From Atopsyche davidsoni (taxonomy: Eukaryota; Arthropoda; Insecta; Trichoptera; Hydrobiosidae), in the NCBI GenBank assembly GCA_022113835.1, contig JAILWY010000001.1:5642001-5706000 (forward strand): DNA of 64,000 nucleotides, in the 5' to 3' direction. The translations under genes were made by a program, and so were the position numbers. This document shows positions 1 to 13,560 of the stretch, in pieces; within the stretch, counting starts at the first letter, position 1; every line of letters begins with the position of its first letter. Below the pieces are notes generated by a model, which was not told the origin of the DNA, made no database searches, and worked only from the letters and a program-made list of their open reading frames with translations.

Positions 1-3000
1 TTTCACACAGCTGCAGTAGCTTATATTTTGATGAGAAAAAAAAAAACGCTGTTTTGATGATTTAATTTGAAATATAGGTAGCAAGTCAGCAAAACGGCGG
101 CTTTTGGAAGCCGAAAAATGTTTTTACAGCTTGTTAACAATTTCTTTTATTGATCAGCGCTCCAGAAACCGGGCGTGATAAATGTATGTGTATTTTTACG
201 TATTGCATGCCGCTAAAAATAAAGTTCGCAGAATCCTGTTTATTTTATGCCACTAATAAAGAAGTGGTTTTCACAGCCTGCTTAGGATTCCCCATTTTAC
301 AAATTCACCTCGCCTTCGAAAACAATAAAGCTCTTGTTACGTGTTAGCACTTCGTCATTAAGTTTTTAAACCACTTTTATCGCTATATACTCTTGTAACG
401 AAATATAAACCCAAGGAACCATTATAATTTATGTTTAAAATTCTATTTAATTTAAAATCGTTGTATTACTATTATAGTTTTCTTTGAAATCATATTACAT
501 CTTATCTTCGATTTTTAATACTTTAATGACAATATTTCTCACCTATACTCAAATTATCTTGGGTGACATAAATGCGAAGAATTACATTATTAGCATTTAT
601 ATATATTTACGTACCTATGCTATTTTACTTTATAACGTTATTATAGAAACCATGAATTATTTGGGTCACTATTACTTATGCATTACGTATATTAAGGCTT
701 GTTTAATTTTAATCAGAGTATAATAAACGATAGCCTACGGTGCGCACAGGTATTTTCAGATGTGTTTTACGCTTCACAATAAACTTGGCAGCGCTGTATA
801 TTTTGCAATGAGCATTGTTGCATTTTTTTATTTATTTTATAATATCGTAGTTTTAATGTTTTAGTCACCATTTTTATGGTTGGTTTTAAGAGGTTATTCA
901 AACTAATTGTTTGTTTAGGTCTTAAAATGTTAGCATCGTGCTGCACAGATTTGATGAAAATAAATAAAAAACTTATTAGTTTTTTTTATTATGGGGGTGC
1001 AATATTAGATAGAACAGAATATGCATTGAAATAGCAATATATTAAAAAAGTCCATTGAAAATATAAAAATGCTTTACACTTTTAATATAATATAATTTTA
1101 TATGTAAAAATCTTTGTAAGAATTCTGTGAGTACGGTTTAAATTAAATCATTGAGTATTTACTCTGTTTTTCTTTCTTCGTAGATAATATACGCGCGTAT
1201 TCATTGAAAATAAGAGGTATTACAAGCCGCCATTGGATGAACACCTTCCTGCGATTTCTAGACCGGATATCCGGATGAACGTATTACTGCGTATGAGTAC
1301 GAACGTTACCGTTAAGATCCCACCGTGATGCAGCAATTATGGAAAAAGAGTGACACTTTAAATACCGTATTAAAGAGCATTCCCAAACTGTAGGTCTGTT
1401 GAAGTAAGAAATTTATTTTAAAGAAGAATCTTTTGTGTGATAGTAAAAAGTAAGTACGCCGAAGTTCCAGAGTGTTTTTTTTTTTTTTGATAATAAGATT
1501 AGCAGTGAAAGGAAAATATTGTTAATATTACCGCATCGTGTCGACTCTTGAACTTTGCATGCTTGTTCTATAAAAAAACTCGTGAATTTTTGCAATGTGG
1601 TAGCATATTAATTATTTATGCGCTTACCACGGTCTCCACTTATTGCAAAGAGCAAAAAAATATATAGAAATAACTCCCTTTGGTTTCTGAAGGGTTGACA
1701 AGAGAAAACAATATTCACAGCTGATTTAAGTTTTTTTGTAACGATGCAAATGCCGTAGACGTATTGTGCTGGACAATGCCACAGATACAGATACAGATTA
1801 CAGATGCAGTATATGTTTTGAGACTTCAATCTTACCATGAATGTTTTAGGAATTCTGGATCAAATATTAAAAAGTCTGAGGGAAAGATTATGGTATCAAG
1901 ATGGTAGTGTTTTGAATCAAAGTCAAGATTTTGTGCTGAATATTAGAAGAATTTGTTTTTTTGTTGTTGTAAAAACAGTATAATTAAATTTCAACCGATT
2001 ATTTTACGGTATTTTAAAACTAATTTCTATGAATGCCGTTATGCTGAAATTGATATACAGCTGTAAAGCGTGCATAAATTATTAAAAAAATAAATTACTT
2101 TTAATTTTACGAGTATTTTTTGCATTTGAAATTAGTCCAGTTGCGTGCTCAGTAAGAAGTGAGATTATTCTATTTTTCGGTTATTTAGATCATGAATGTA
2201 GCAAAAGGTAAAATTTATAGAATATCGAAATGTATTTGCGATTATCTCTATAAATAAGTATTTGTAGAGATATTTGGCCGTTGTCTATAGACTGAAGGGT
2301 AAAGGTCTTGCCCCATTGGGATTTGGGCATTATCATAATTTTGTGATCAAGTAAGTAGGTCGTATTGACTATGACGGTCAATGATCCTGATGATTGCACC
2401 GCCCATTGCCACTTTCTGTTTTTCTTTGTTGGATGTAGTTATATTAAATATTGCTTCGAATTTTAATTTTTTCATTTAAAAATGTATCACAAAACTTTGT
2501 GAACTATTGATTTCCATATTTCACATAATATACAGCAGAAATTTATATTTTATATACCTTTCGATTATACCTTATACGAAATACATTCAACGAATTGAAG
2601 TGGCATGTGAAAAAAAAGTTACGCAAAGTTTACATGATTACTCACGGCACAAATGAATAAAATTAATTTATTGCATCTTTGATGATCTCATTATATTATA
2701 TCTTGTAGAGTAATATATTTTGTTGTACATTTTTAGAAATAAAAATATAAAATGAATCGCTTAAAGACCACTCAAAGATTTTACTGGTAAATTGATTATT
2801 CTTTTGACCAATGCAATTGTCGTCATGGTCTATAAAACCGATGTCCGATGTACTATCTAAATAAAACCATAAGAATTAAATTAACTTTATTATCTAAGCA
2901 CTATTATAACATTCATCAGTTAAAGCCACACATATTAAAATTTTAATTGTTTTTTTGTGTGAAAATTTCTAAGTAGGCTTTTTTTTATTAACATAATGGC

Positions 3001-4779
3001 TTTGGTATAATTCATTATTTGCGTTGTATTTGGTTACGTATTATTGACAGAGTCTGAGGTGATAATGAGTATGTTCGGATGTTGTATAATCGGAGAATGT
3101 ATTATAAATGATATCTTGTAAATGATTTTTTTACGTGTGTTTATACTAAACAATGATTTATGACCCGCAATACAATTAAGAAACACTACGTGCGAATCTA
3201 TTGTAGTTATAGCCCGAATAGCAATTTGTTTATGTTTTGATTATGTAAAAGCAACTTAGTTGCTGAACGATTGATTGGAAGTACGTTTAGCTATCTATGT
3301 GATAACACAATGCGTTTTCAAATAATGTCGCAATTTGAATAACGGATTCATAAAAATAAACCACAAGAAATGTTTCTTCTATGATTTAATTTAAGAAACT
3401 TAATTTTTCAGACATCTGTTTTCCATTTTAAAGTGGTATAGGTGGCCTTGAAAAAATAATAGTGATAGGTCAGTGACAAAAGCTTGTAAAGTTATTACGG
3501 AAAATAGTTATATAAAAAACAATCCTAGAAATTTGATTGACCAATAAAATATTTAAAAAACTTAGCAAGGAAATAAACTTCGAACAAAATATGCACGTTT
3601 TTTCCCTTCTGTCTTATAATTCAAGAAGCGACTTTGTGACAGGTCCATGGTTTTCCCAAGCGATTACATGCTCCGCTCTCAAACTTCCGCGGGATTGATC
3701 AACACAAAGAGCAATGTCCTTCGAGACTCATGTTTCGTTGCATATTTCAAGACGTTAACAAACGATTGCACATGGGATACGAACCTGCATTGTGCACAAC
3801 GCGGAGGGATATCAAATAGGATGTGACGGTATCACACATCTATAAACTGAAATTCAAGAATTGTGATTGCTAAGTTAGCTGCCTAGTGATAATGTAACGG
3901 ATGATTGATGTTCCTAAACGACGATAAAAACCGGGTAAAACCCGACGCGTTCCTATAATAAAATAATGATATGATCATTTTTCGTGTTGGGCAGCGACAA
4001 TATCGCTTGTCTCTAATTTACAGTTCCTCATAATCACACGCGTGTGGTCTGTTTTGCGGCTATTTCCGTGTACACTGACCGGAATTAATAAAACGCTTTG
4101 TTCGTCTGTCCACACTCGCTTAGTGTGTACTTTGTTGTTATAATGGTATTTATATGCGCGATGACACACTGATTCGATTGTGAATATCAAATTTAATTTT
4201 AGCAAAAAATTATAAAAGAATTAGCCCCAAGTCTCAATAGAACTCCCCGGAACATCGGTGGAATAAAAAAATAAATTTTGTACAATTTTACGTATCCAAT
4301 TTTATCAATTGATCCCTGCTAGGAGCTGTCTCAAATACAGAACTATTTAGCTAAACCACGATGAAGTCCTCGAGTCGATATATATATGTATAATACATCT
4401 TATTTATAAGATTTGACCAAAACTGACCAGTCTAAGTTAAAAATAGTTTAAGCAATAAGGATAACTAGCTGGCACTAGCTTGAGGCAGTTCATAAATCAC
4501 AGCAAAATATTACGCGTTATAATGTATATGCAGTAAGCTCATAATTTATATACGAAATGGCGCAGACACATTCTGTTAACCGAACAATACCTATAATTAA
4601 TTTCTTAATCAATAAATACACTCGTAATATTTTACGCTCTATTGAATTTGATTTTATAAACGCTGAATCAGAACCTGTGAGAAAAAGCGTTTTTTTTTTT
4701 TCTTGTGGCCATATTCGTTCGCCATCTTTGTTATTTCCGATCCAGAGCCCGAGTCTTTGTCTGAAAATAAACAAAAGCG
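1..4779. other. AT-rich intergenic DNA, no gene recognised
   Basis: I see no coding region here. Open frames are short and composed of AT-rich low-complexity sequence. A small hexamer run (ACAGAT, about four imperfect copies) lies at 1780-1806. The stretch at 3640-3800 is a little richer in GC but has no motif I can name. Confidence 0.6.
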
Positions 4780-5030
4780 TTGCGGAGGCGCCCGCGCGGC
4801 CCGGCTCGCTTCCTGCGATAGGCGCGCGGCCGTGACATCATCTGCCGGATCTGCGTCCGCGTTCCGAGAAGGCGGTGACGTCACGCGCCTGAAATGTGAG
4901 CGGCCAGTCTGCCCCGTGTCAACAACGGCGTCTTTAAAAATACCCGTCGAGCTTTGAGAGTGAACAAAAGCCCTCCGCGTTGCAGCAGGTCATCGTCGAT
5001 CTCGCGTACTTCTTCCACGTGTCCCTCCTC
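4780..5030 (+). promoter_or_regulatory. GC-rich promoter-like block with CRE, TATA-like box and E-box
   Basis: A sharp rise in GC and CpG stands out from the AT-rich surroundings. Seen directly: a variant CRE/AP-1 site TGACATCA at 4833-4840, a perfect CRE TGACGTCA at 4876-4883, a TATA-like TTTAAAAATA at 4933-4942, and an E-box CACGTG at 5016-5021. With this spacing a plus-strand start near 4960-4970 is expected. CREB/ATF family proteins are known to bind TGACGTCA. No open reading frame follows, so the product would be a 5' UTR exon or a noncoding RNA. The block ends where the foldback element begins at about 5031. The strand is inferred from the TATA-like box only. Confidence 0.5.
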
Positions 5031-5594
5031 GCTGCCTCAAGGGCCTAGTCTGCGTAATCGCGATTTTTTGATCATTTTCTAGTCCGTTTTGCGAAAAATC
5101 CACTGCACCAATCGAAGAAATTTAAATGCAAAAAGTTAGATATATCCTTTCTTCCGAATAAAATATATTTTTATTTCTTATAAATTTACTATTAATATGA
5201 TAAATATGTGTTTTTCCGATTGAAGTGTAGGAATTTGGAAATTCGTCATGTCCCTGCTCTAAGAGTCCTAAACATTTAAAACTATTTTTTTCAATTGGAA
5301 TTAAAAGATTTAATATACTCGTGAACCTTGTGCGATTTATTAGTTTAAAAATTAAAAAAAAAATAAATCTTTAACAAACTTTGGTTTTGAAAAGTCGTCA
5401 TTTTATCCAATTTTTCAACATCTTCAAGATTTTATTTTACCCTGAAAATGGACGTTAATTAAATAATAAAAAATAGATAAATATATTTTACAGTTTTTTC
5501 AATATTCTGTAAAAAAATCAACTTTCGATATAGCAAAACAATGTGACAATTAAATTAATTAAATTAGACTAAGGCAGACTAGGCCCTTAAGGCA
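5031..5594. mobile_element. First copy of a MITE-like element with ~22 bp terminal inverted repeats
   Basis: The 22 bp at 5031-5052 and the reverse complement of 5573-5594 match with about one difference (shared core GGGCCTAGTCTGC). They bound a 564 bp AT-rich unit with no coding capacity. I could not find a convincing target-site duplication. A second, inverted copy lacking both ends follows and forms the large foldback. The superfamily is not recognised. Confidence 0.5.
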
Positions 5595-6147
5595 GTTGCT
5601 CCCTTGCCTCCGGTGTCCAACCGGACACCACAGTCACTCCATTACCTGGCGAAATCGTGTCATTTAATTAATTCAATGGTCACTTTATTTTTCTTTATCG
5701 AAAGTTGATTTTTTTTACAGAGTATTGAGAAAACTATAAATTATATTTATCTATTTTTTATTATTTAATTAACGTCCATTTTCGGGGTAAAATAAAATCT
5801 TGAAGATGTTGAATAATTGGATAAATTGGCGACTTTTCAAAACCAAAGTTTGTTAAAGATTTTTTTTTTTTTAATTTTTAAATTAATAAGCGCGTGGTTT
5901 ATATTTAACCTTTTAATTCAAATTAAAAAAAAGACATTTGAATGTTTAGGATTCTTGGAAAATGTACCAGACGAATCTCCAAATTCCTACACTTCAATCG
6001 GAAAAACACATATTTATCATATTGAAAGTGAATTTACAAGAAATAAAAATATATTCTGTTCGGAAGAAGGGATGTATCTATCTTTTTGCATTTAATTTTT
6101 TTTGATCGGTGCAGTCGATTTTTCGCAAAACGGACCAGAAAATGATC
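5070..6147. repeat. 1.08 kb imperfect foldback (long inverted repeat)
   Basis: The left arm (5070-5566) and right arm (5661-6147) are reverse complements along almost their whole length, roughly 85-90% by eye with small indels. Landmarks that pair are 5070-5100 with 6117-6147, 5215-5245 with 5968-5998, 5380-5470 with 5755-5845, and 5500-5530 with 5696-5726. The spacer of about 94 bp holds a hairpin with 7 bp arms (GGTGTCC 5612-5618, GGACACC 5623-5629) and the right terminal repeat of the first element copy. A transcript through it would fold into a long double-stranded RNA. Confidence 0.85.
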
Positions 6148-6245
6148 TGGGCTCAAAGCCATCGCAACTCCCCCTCACCACAATGAATCCCCGTGGTGAC
6201 ACAAGAAACCGAAGAACACAGTCTCCTGACAAAGAAAATAAACAC

Positions 6246-6366
6246 TTTGCGACACAACTTGCGACCGAGCCGATAGCGTCCTACTTTGCATTATTTACTT
6301 AGGCAAAACCATACCCAACATAAAGGGTCGTCGTTGGCTGATTGCAAATCGGTCGCAAGTCGCAAA
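6246..6366. mobile_element. Family A MITE, copy 1
   Basis: The subterminal inverted repeats share CTTGCGACCG (left at about 6258, right inverted at about 6350). The interior contains TAGCGTCCTA followed by a TAGGCAAAACCATA-like core and an inverted TTGGCTGATTGCAA, all shared with the other family A copies in this window. There is no coding capacity. The exact ends and target-site duplication are not resolved. Confidence 0.6.
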
Positions 6367-6443
6367 AACACCTGTGGTGTAAAATTTGGTATATGTAACG
6401 GCAGCGATTTTATTTGAAGTAAATAATTTGAATGCGCCAGCAA

Positions 6444-6590
6444 CATACGCTGTGACACAACCGATAACCGAATGGTAACAGCCTAATAGTGTCTCGTTTG
6501 GGTTGTTTACTAATAATAAAAAACACCCTAATTAACAGACGGCTATTGATTAATTACTACACGATGGCCAGTTTTGTCGCAGCGTATACA
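6444..6590. mobile_element. Family A MITE, copy 2
   Basis: The left end ATACGCTGTGACACAACC is mirrored at the right end (about 6573-6590) by the reverse complement of TATACGCTGCGACAAAACTG. The interior keeps CCTAATAGTGTCTCG and an inverted GGCTATTGATTAATTA, matching copies 1 and 3. It is noncoding and lies about 80 bp from copy 1. Confidence 0.6.
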
Positions 6591-7091
6591 CAATTCTTCA
6601 ATGGAGAATTGATACTGGATTAAACGGGATTTTTAGCTTAACGTGAAATAGATTGACACATAGCTATCGTTTCACATAGATTAAACAGAGTAACCATGTA
6701 ATTACTAGATCTAATACAGTTCGAATAGTCAAATGTTTGATCGAGATAGCTTTCGCTTCAAATACCCCATCGGAAACTCAATGGCGTTTTGTTTTATTTG
6801 GATAGTCTTCGTAACTAGCCGATGAAAATCGAAGATAAGATAATATAATATTCGATTAATAAAAACAATAGGCTAAAAAATATTTGCCAACCAATTCTTA
6901 GTTGATCAAATTATTCATTTAAGTTTCGTGTAAATTTTCATGAAACATCTTAGGGTCTATAAAAAATCGGATGGATCTCTACACTGGATCAATTGTATAT
7001 ACAAATATGACGCTATATGAAAAATGATTTTATCATCAGCTGTATAATATGTGTTCAGTCTAAACATAATATTCAAAAGCCACTTTTAATA

Positions 7092-7250
7092 CACGGAGCA
7101 ACACAACTACCAACTGAATTGCAATTAGTCAATAGCGTCTCATTATTTTGGGTGTTTTTTTTTATGGTTTTGCCTAAGTTAATAACGCAAAAGAAGACAC
7201 TATCGGTTACTTACCATTCGGTTGTCAGTTATGTCGCAGCGTGTGTAGAG
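7092..7250. mobile_element. Family A MITE, copy 3
   Basis: The left end (ACACGGAGCAACACAACTAC) pairs with the right end, whose reverse complement begins ACACGCTGCGACATAACTG. The core, read on the minus strand, contains TTAGGCAAAACCATAAAAAA. This looks like the least truncated member of the family in the window. No protein is encoded. Confidence 0.65.
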
Positions 7251-10200
7251 AGCAAAGGTAAAATGCTGCGCGTATTTTTTACAAAAGTTTCCAGCCTTTT
7301 TTCGTGACTTCGGAGAATCGGTAAAACCAGAACATAATAACGAATGGGTGTATTTGTTCGAGCAACGAGGCTCTAGAATATTACCTGTTTTTTGTTTGTA
7401 TTCCCCAGGCACTGCTGGCCTCACGTATTGGTTATTGGGGCAGCGGTCGATACAGTCATTGTTACAATAATTACTGCACACAACACCGGATAATGATTAT
7501 TGATTACGTAATGTATTTTTATATAACACCAAATATACATTCGGTGAATAATTTATGTCAGTGCATTAAAAATACGACAATGACGCGCAACACAATAAAG
7601 ATTTGCTTTAATGTGAATAAATGTTTAAGTATGTTTGTACAAATGAACACTTAAAAAAAAAGGATTTACAACTTGATCAACTCAAGTAATTAGTTTAATT
7701 TGAAATCACGTCGTTGGGGGTTTCTGAATGTTAATAAGAGTTTTATTAATATTATTATCATTTACTTCAGAATGTCGGTCCTTGCACATATTAAGCATTT
7801 GTTTGCATATAAATTTAATTTAACACAAAATTTATTGATCAAAATAGATCTGAACAAAAATTATAAAATGGTTTTTATTATAATTTATATAATAGATTAT
7901 ACAACAATAATGCACTTCTTCAATAAAATAGCCAACTGGTTAAGAAATTACGATGAGGTCTTTTCAGATATCATGAGCCATTGAATAGCAAAATTGCTAA
8001 TAAACTAAACATGATATTTGTTTTGTATTGATCTTTGCTGTCGTTGATACTTCTAGAGTGAATGATTAATTTAAGTTATGTGGCATCTATTATTTCCCTT
8101 TGTTAGAACTTGCAAGATTTTTTTTTCATAAATGTTAATCTGTAAATTCTGTGGTCAAGTTTATTAAAATATATTTTATTTATTTAAAGTATTTGACGTG
8201 TGCTGTGGTTCTTCGTTCAATAGTTTTTTTGTAAATTTTAATATTACGTCCTAACACATGAGGTAAGAGATTGCAAAAAGGCATGATTTTTTTGCGTTTG
8301 GAGGAAGTAGATAACGAATGACGTGACTGTATTAAAAAAAATGTACTAAAAATATTTTTAACCAAAACCTGTTAAGATTTTTGCTGGATGAAAAATAATT
8401 CACACTTGTTTTTTAACATATCAGATAATTAGTATAATAATAATAATAAACTTTATTTTTACTATTCGGATCCTTAAAGTATGGAAAATTATCGATAGCA
8501 AAGTAGATAGATAGCATTTTTAGATGCCAGTTCATATTTGCGTTCATTTGTTATAAAAAAAAATTTACATTATAAATCATGTGGTTTACAAATTCTTTAC
8601 TTAAACATATGTAAAAAGTGCTGTTTTTTTAAAACAAGGATTAACATAAAATGGCTAATGCTTTGCGTTTTCTTAGCAGAACTGTGTAGATATATATCAA
8701 TTTGGGGTTTTAATTATCTTTAAATTTATTCATTGAATATATACATGAAATGAACATATATTTATTTCACGTCAAATAACTTATGTTAGTAGCAACATAA
8801 GTTGGATTTTTTCTAGTAGCTTCAATAGTACTTTATCTCATAACAATTATCCAGTTTTGCCCGCCTAATATTTTAATAAAAATATATAATATTTGATCTT
8901 TATATATTTTTAATGAATCTTATGATTAATTTATACTGTTTCTTAAAAAAAAACAACAAACCTACTGAAGTGTTTGAAATCTGCAAATTCAAGTTACTTT
9001 ACTTAAAATGCATATACAAACTTAACGATCCTTTTAATATGTTTTTGTAAAAATGTTGTTGAATGATGGTTTCTGTACTTTCATGTTTTCTTATTATTTT
9101 GATTTGATGCCTTTTTTGTAAGGCTTGTATGCGCGTTCTTGTATACATGACATAATTTGTTTGAAAGTTGGTTTATATAAAAAAATGCACAAAAGGATTG
9201 AAGTATCATGTTTTGTTCTGTCACATCGAATGCCCGTGGTTTAATATCAAGGAATGTGGAAATTCTAGCAGGACTTTCCACCGCAGTGAATGAAGCCTAG
9301 AATGCACATTGATAAGAGAAATGTATTCACGTAGACATCTTATCAATTGAATTAAAATGTAAAAATGAGCTATATTGATTTTTCACTTTGCACATATTTT
9401 TAAAGCTTTTTAGGGTTTTTATATTTCAACTCACTAAATAAATTAGACACCAGTCCACATGAATCATAGTTATATGACGTTTTATTACGATTTTTATTCA
9501 CCTGTTCGTTTCAATGCCTAAAAACGTGAAAATGAAATGAAAATACTATGACGTCAATTGACCATGGCTTACGTAAATCTGGTTTTGTAAATGAGTTCGC
9601 CATTTTCGCGATCAACGTGCTTTGGTAGTCAAGTTTGCATTTAAAGTAAAATTATTATTTAAAAGCAATTAGTAAGAATAAGTTTATATCACTTCTTAAA
9701 TGAAAGAAATACTTACTTTTTTGTAAGTTAACCACAGGCTTTGTCATTTAAACCTTTAGTTCAGGAACATTGAGTCATGAATGATTATTGAGGTCACGAA
9801 GACGGACAATGCAGTTAATAAAAACAAAACTATTTTAATTTATTATATGTTATAAAACATTGGCAGCGTATAAATTAAATAACCTGTGGTGAAAATGTAT
9901 TTTAAACAGGAAAGTCTGCTTTTTCGGGAATCTTATCGCGATTATAAATATTTAAAAATGAAACGAAGGAAAAAGCAACCGTACACACGGACAAATAAAA
10001 AAAACTGAATTGATTATATTTTTTTGATACGCTTATCCTTATAGAAGTTTTGTTTTCAGGCTTATGTGTTATGTATGTAATTCAACTTCTACAAAATGCA
10101 AGCATATACCAATAATAACTGCTCGTAATATTTTATTACCAATTGTATATAGGAATCAAAAATAGACAAGTATGTAAGTGTACATATGCCAAAATTTAAA

Positions 10201-12944
10201 TTGCATAACGAGCTGTAATAGACGCCGTTAATGTATGATCGATGTCAGTCCAGTTCTTCGGTGTTTTCTTGTCCCTTGACCTGCTCAACGCCGGCGGTCC
10301 CATTTGTCACAATCAAAACAGCTGGAAGCCAACACCGTGGCGTCAGTCGCCGAGACTGCAGACTTCCGAAACGCTTCTGTCGAAGAAATTATCGCTCAGA
10401 CAGAAGTGGGTTTTACCAGATACATTTAGATGCTCTGCGGTTTTTATACCACTTTTGAGAATATTTTGTTTTTATTCGTATGCAAAGCACATACGCACTT
10501 TACCGATACTGCTATCATAATTTTTTCCGAAATACGACGTTCTTAATGTTTCATAGAAAACAACATATAATTGTACGATACTTATCCCATAGTAATTAAT
10601 ATATGTTCTATAAGTTTTTGAAGAGGGTGTTTTCAGTGCTTTTTAGTGCTTTCATGAGACACCAGGCTTTACCGATTTCATCGATAAGTATTATAATCCT
10701 GCAACATCGTTGTTCATTTACAAGGAGTGGGAGAGGTTGCTATTGAAATTTGTGTTAACTGTAGATGTTTGAATATATGTGTTGAGTTTCTTAGATACTG
10801 TGTGAATATTTAACTCAAGTTCATTAGTGTTGCGCAAAGATAAATTATATTATACAATTATCATCAAAGCTGTAGAGCATCTCAGTAAGTAAACAGTATT
10901 AATCTAGCTGACCGTCTTCTCTACATGTTTTGTTTTCTTTGTATACGACACCCCAAGCATTGTCGTCGGATTTGACAGAAAAAGACTGTAAACACGCTAG
11001 TCGGTGATTCATTTGCAGCTGGCTGGATTATGTAGCGCCATTTTCATGCACATCGCATTTACAGCTTTAAAAAAAGGTGACAGCTCTACTTAAAATATAT
11101 GCTAAAATAAACATGCCACAAATTTTTTTATAAAATTAATTGATTTTTTTTTAAGACAGGTGAATCTAAGTGGCTTAGTTGTATTTTTTTTCTATTGAGC
11201 CTGAAGCAGTATGCAGTCATTCACTATTCAACTGATATATATATTTTTGTTAATAAATATTATCTAATTTAATATGAAACACATTTCAATGAGCGGAGAT
11301 TGTTTAGACATATTTAATTGGTGGTGTTGAAGTGTCAATATCCCCGTGCTGGGATATTGTTTTGTGTACTTGATGCTCCGAGCTTGCTTTGCCCCGAGCA
11401 TGGGATTTGACCTAGAACTTGAAGCAGCTCAACATTCAAGAATCAGAATCGACTCGTTTAAATGTTTCTTTCTGAAAATGGTGGTCTGTTCCTGTCTTGA
11501 AGTTTTGGAGCCGAGGATCAGGAGGTTCCGAGGTGCAAGTGGCGAGGCTGCTGTTGACTTTCCCGCGGGGTAGAGCGGCGGGCTCGGTGTCCTCGCGAGG
11601 CGTTGTGTGAGCAACAAACATGCAGACCTACTAATTCTTTCTTCACACATTGTTTCTTCGAATTTCTTACCTGCCGACTGTGTTTCATACACTGCAAATA
11701 TTTACTGAATCTACGAGGAAATGCTAAATACATGAGCATATTCCCTCATGAAAAACATTTTGGATGTACATATTTATTTTAAATTTTTTTGGCTTACATT
11801 TTTAAACGCAACTTCAGAAGCGTATATAAAAAATAGCATTAAAATTTAGTTTAAAAATATTTTTACAGTCATAGCATTTATGTACAATATAATAAAAAAA
11901 TATATCACAAGCATTGTGGAATCTTTGGTTGCACGCAAATAATTTTCTCTCGCTAATTTTCTGGCGTAAAATAAATATTTTATTATTTTCTTCCGTGTTT
12001 TATTTAGTATTATTATAAGATTGCTTTAAAAAAAAATACACACAGTGGTGGTGATTCACGCCAGCAGTTTTATTTCTCGTCGCCGGAGATAAAACGCAAA
12101 AAATAGTCAGTAGCGTAACAGACACACTTACAACATTAATGCATAAAATTTGCAGATAAGTTCAATACTAAGTAATAAATTTTTTATAATTATTATAGTA
12201 TTTCATAAGTATCTTACTACATTGTTTACATAGTATATTATGACAGCTTTCCCGTATTGTAATACGTAATGTAGATTTAACCCAGGTGTTTACGTTTTGT
12301 AGGGCTACGGATAAAAAAAAATCTACAATTTAAAAAAAATATAATTCGCATAAGTGTATTTGAAATGTTTAGTTCAACAATTATTAATTCCTTCTAGGGT
12401 TAAATGATTGGATATTTCCTTAAAACGTTTTCTAAGGAAAGTATAAGAATATAATAAAAAAAATTTACATATATAATATCTTATTGTATTTTATGTAGAT
12501 TTTAAAGGGGCAAATTAATATGTAAAAATATCCATTCCTCGTATGTTGCTTATTAAAGATGTATTAATATTTATATTATCTTAGTTTATTTAGGTTTTAA
12601 TGGAATAACATGATATTACGAGTATAATGGGCATATATGAAGAAAAGAAAAAAAAACAAATAAAAATAATCAATGTAATATATTTTTTTAATTATAAAAA
12701 CTAAATAACATAAAAATAAAAAACAAACGCATAAAAAAAAAACCTTTTGCTTTATCAAATTCGTCGGTAAAAATAACAATAACCCTAAAATAATTATGTT
12801 AAAAATTTGTATGACCAATGTGAAATAAATAATTTAAAAAAATATATTTAACGTGTGTATATGTTTATTAGATTAATTCTTATTATTTATATAAAGTGTT
12901 TGTTATCTAAGGCTTACCTAAGGGAGGGAAAGATATTTTGTTGG
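7251..12944. other. AT-rich intergenic DNA with two GC-richer islands
   Basis: No gene is recognised. A 10 bp stem with a 6 nt loop lies at 8778-8803. Two islands rise above background: 10231-10430 and 11340-11620. Open frames in these islands overlap on both strands and resemble no family I know, so they are better read as noncoding islands. The rest, including 12440-12940, is low-complexity A/T sequence. Confidence 0.5.
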
Positions 12945-13130
12945 AACAATCTCAGGATGGCAGAGGCGATGGAAAGCTGAAATGGAGTGGAGTTGTTGTT
13001 GAATACTTGGACAGAGATATGTTCAAGGGGGAACCATGGAGGTAGAGTGAAATTCAGGCACTCTTCCTGCAACCAGGGTCTACCCATAGTCGAATCAACG
13101 ATTAAGACATGGTGGTTAACTATTATGAAA
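12945..13130. other. Coding-like island, identity unknown
   Basis: About 180 bp of higher GC can be read open on either strand. On the plus strand a frame through GKLKWSGVVVEYLDRD ends at a TAG near 13045, and a neighbouring frame then reads NQGLPIVESTIKTWW. On the minus strand a frame of about 56 residues is bounded by AG (near 13065) and GTAAG (near 12918). I recognise neither reading. It may be a transposon relic or an isolated exon. Confidence 0.25.
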
Positions 13131-13484
13131 CAATGACTTATTAATTTACGAAATTGGCAGAAATCTCAAATCTCAAATCATGGACGTGATTTTTTCAAGT
13201 AGGATAATATTCAATGGTTGATTTTTATACTTTTTATATTTAATTTTAAAACCTTTATGCGGAGGTTTATAGCACTGTCTTCAGGTATCTTATGGTATAT
13301 CCGTTATTTAAATTTAAATCATAAATTAACCAGGTGGCATGAAAACGATGATTTTATGCAGAATGTGTTTACACCTAAGTTTTATTATTTAAAAAATACG
13401 AACCAATACGAGCATTGTCAGCACAAATCATCTTCAACAAAATAGCGAGAGGTGTGTGTCTAATTACATTAGTTTGGAATTCGC

Positions 13485-13560
13485 TTGACGGGGACCGAAC
13501 AAGCGGCGTTTCAATCAAGAGTCGACGTTCTTGACCGATGGGCCAATGGACCGAGTGTTA
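13485..13560 (-). mobile_element. tRNA-like SINE head (tRNA-Lys-like), probable relic
   Basis: On the minus strand an A-box-like TGGCCCATCGGTCAAGAA (13528-13545) is followed by a GACTCTTGATT anticodon-arm-like stretch and a B-box-like TGTTCGGTCCC (13491-13501). The spacing matches an internal Pol III promoter and resembles tRNA-Lys(CTT). The stems are too degenerate for a working tRNA. The SINE body is not clearly delimited. Confidence 0.4.
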
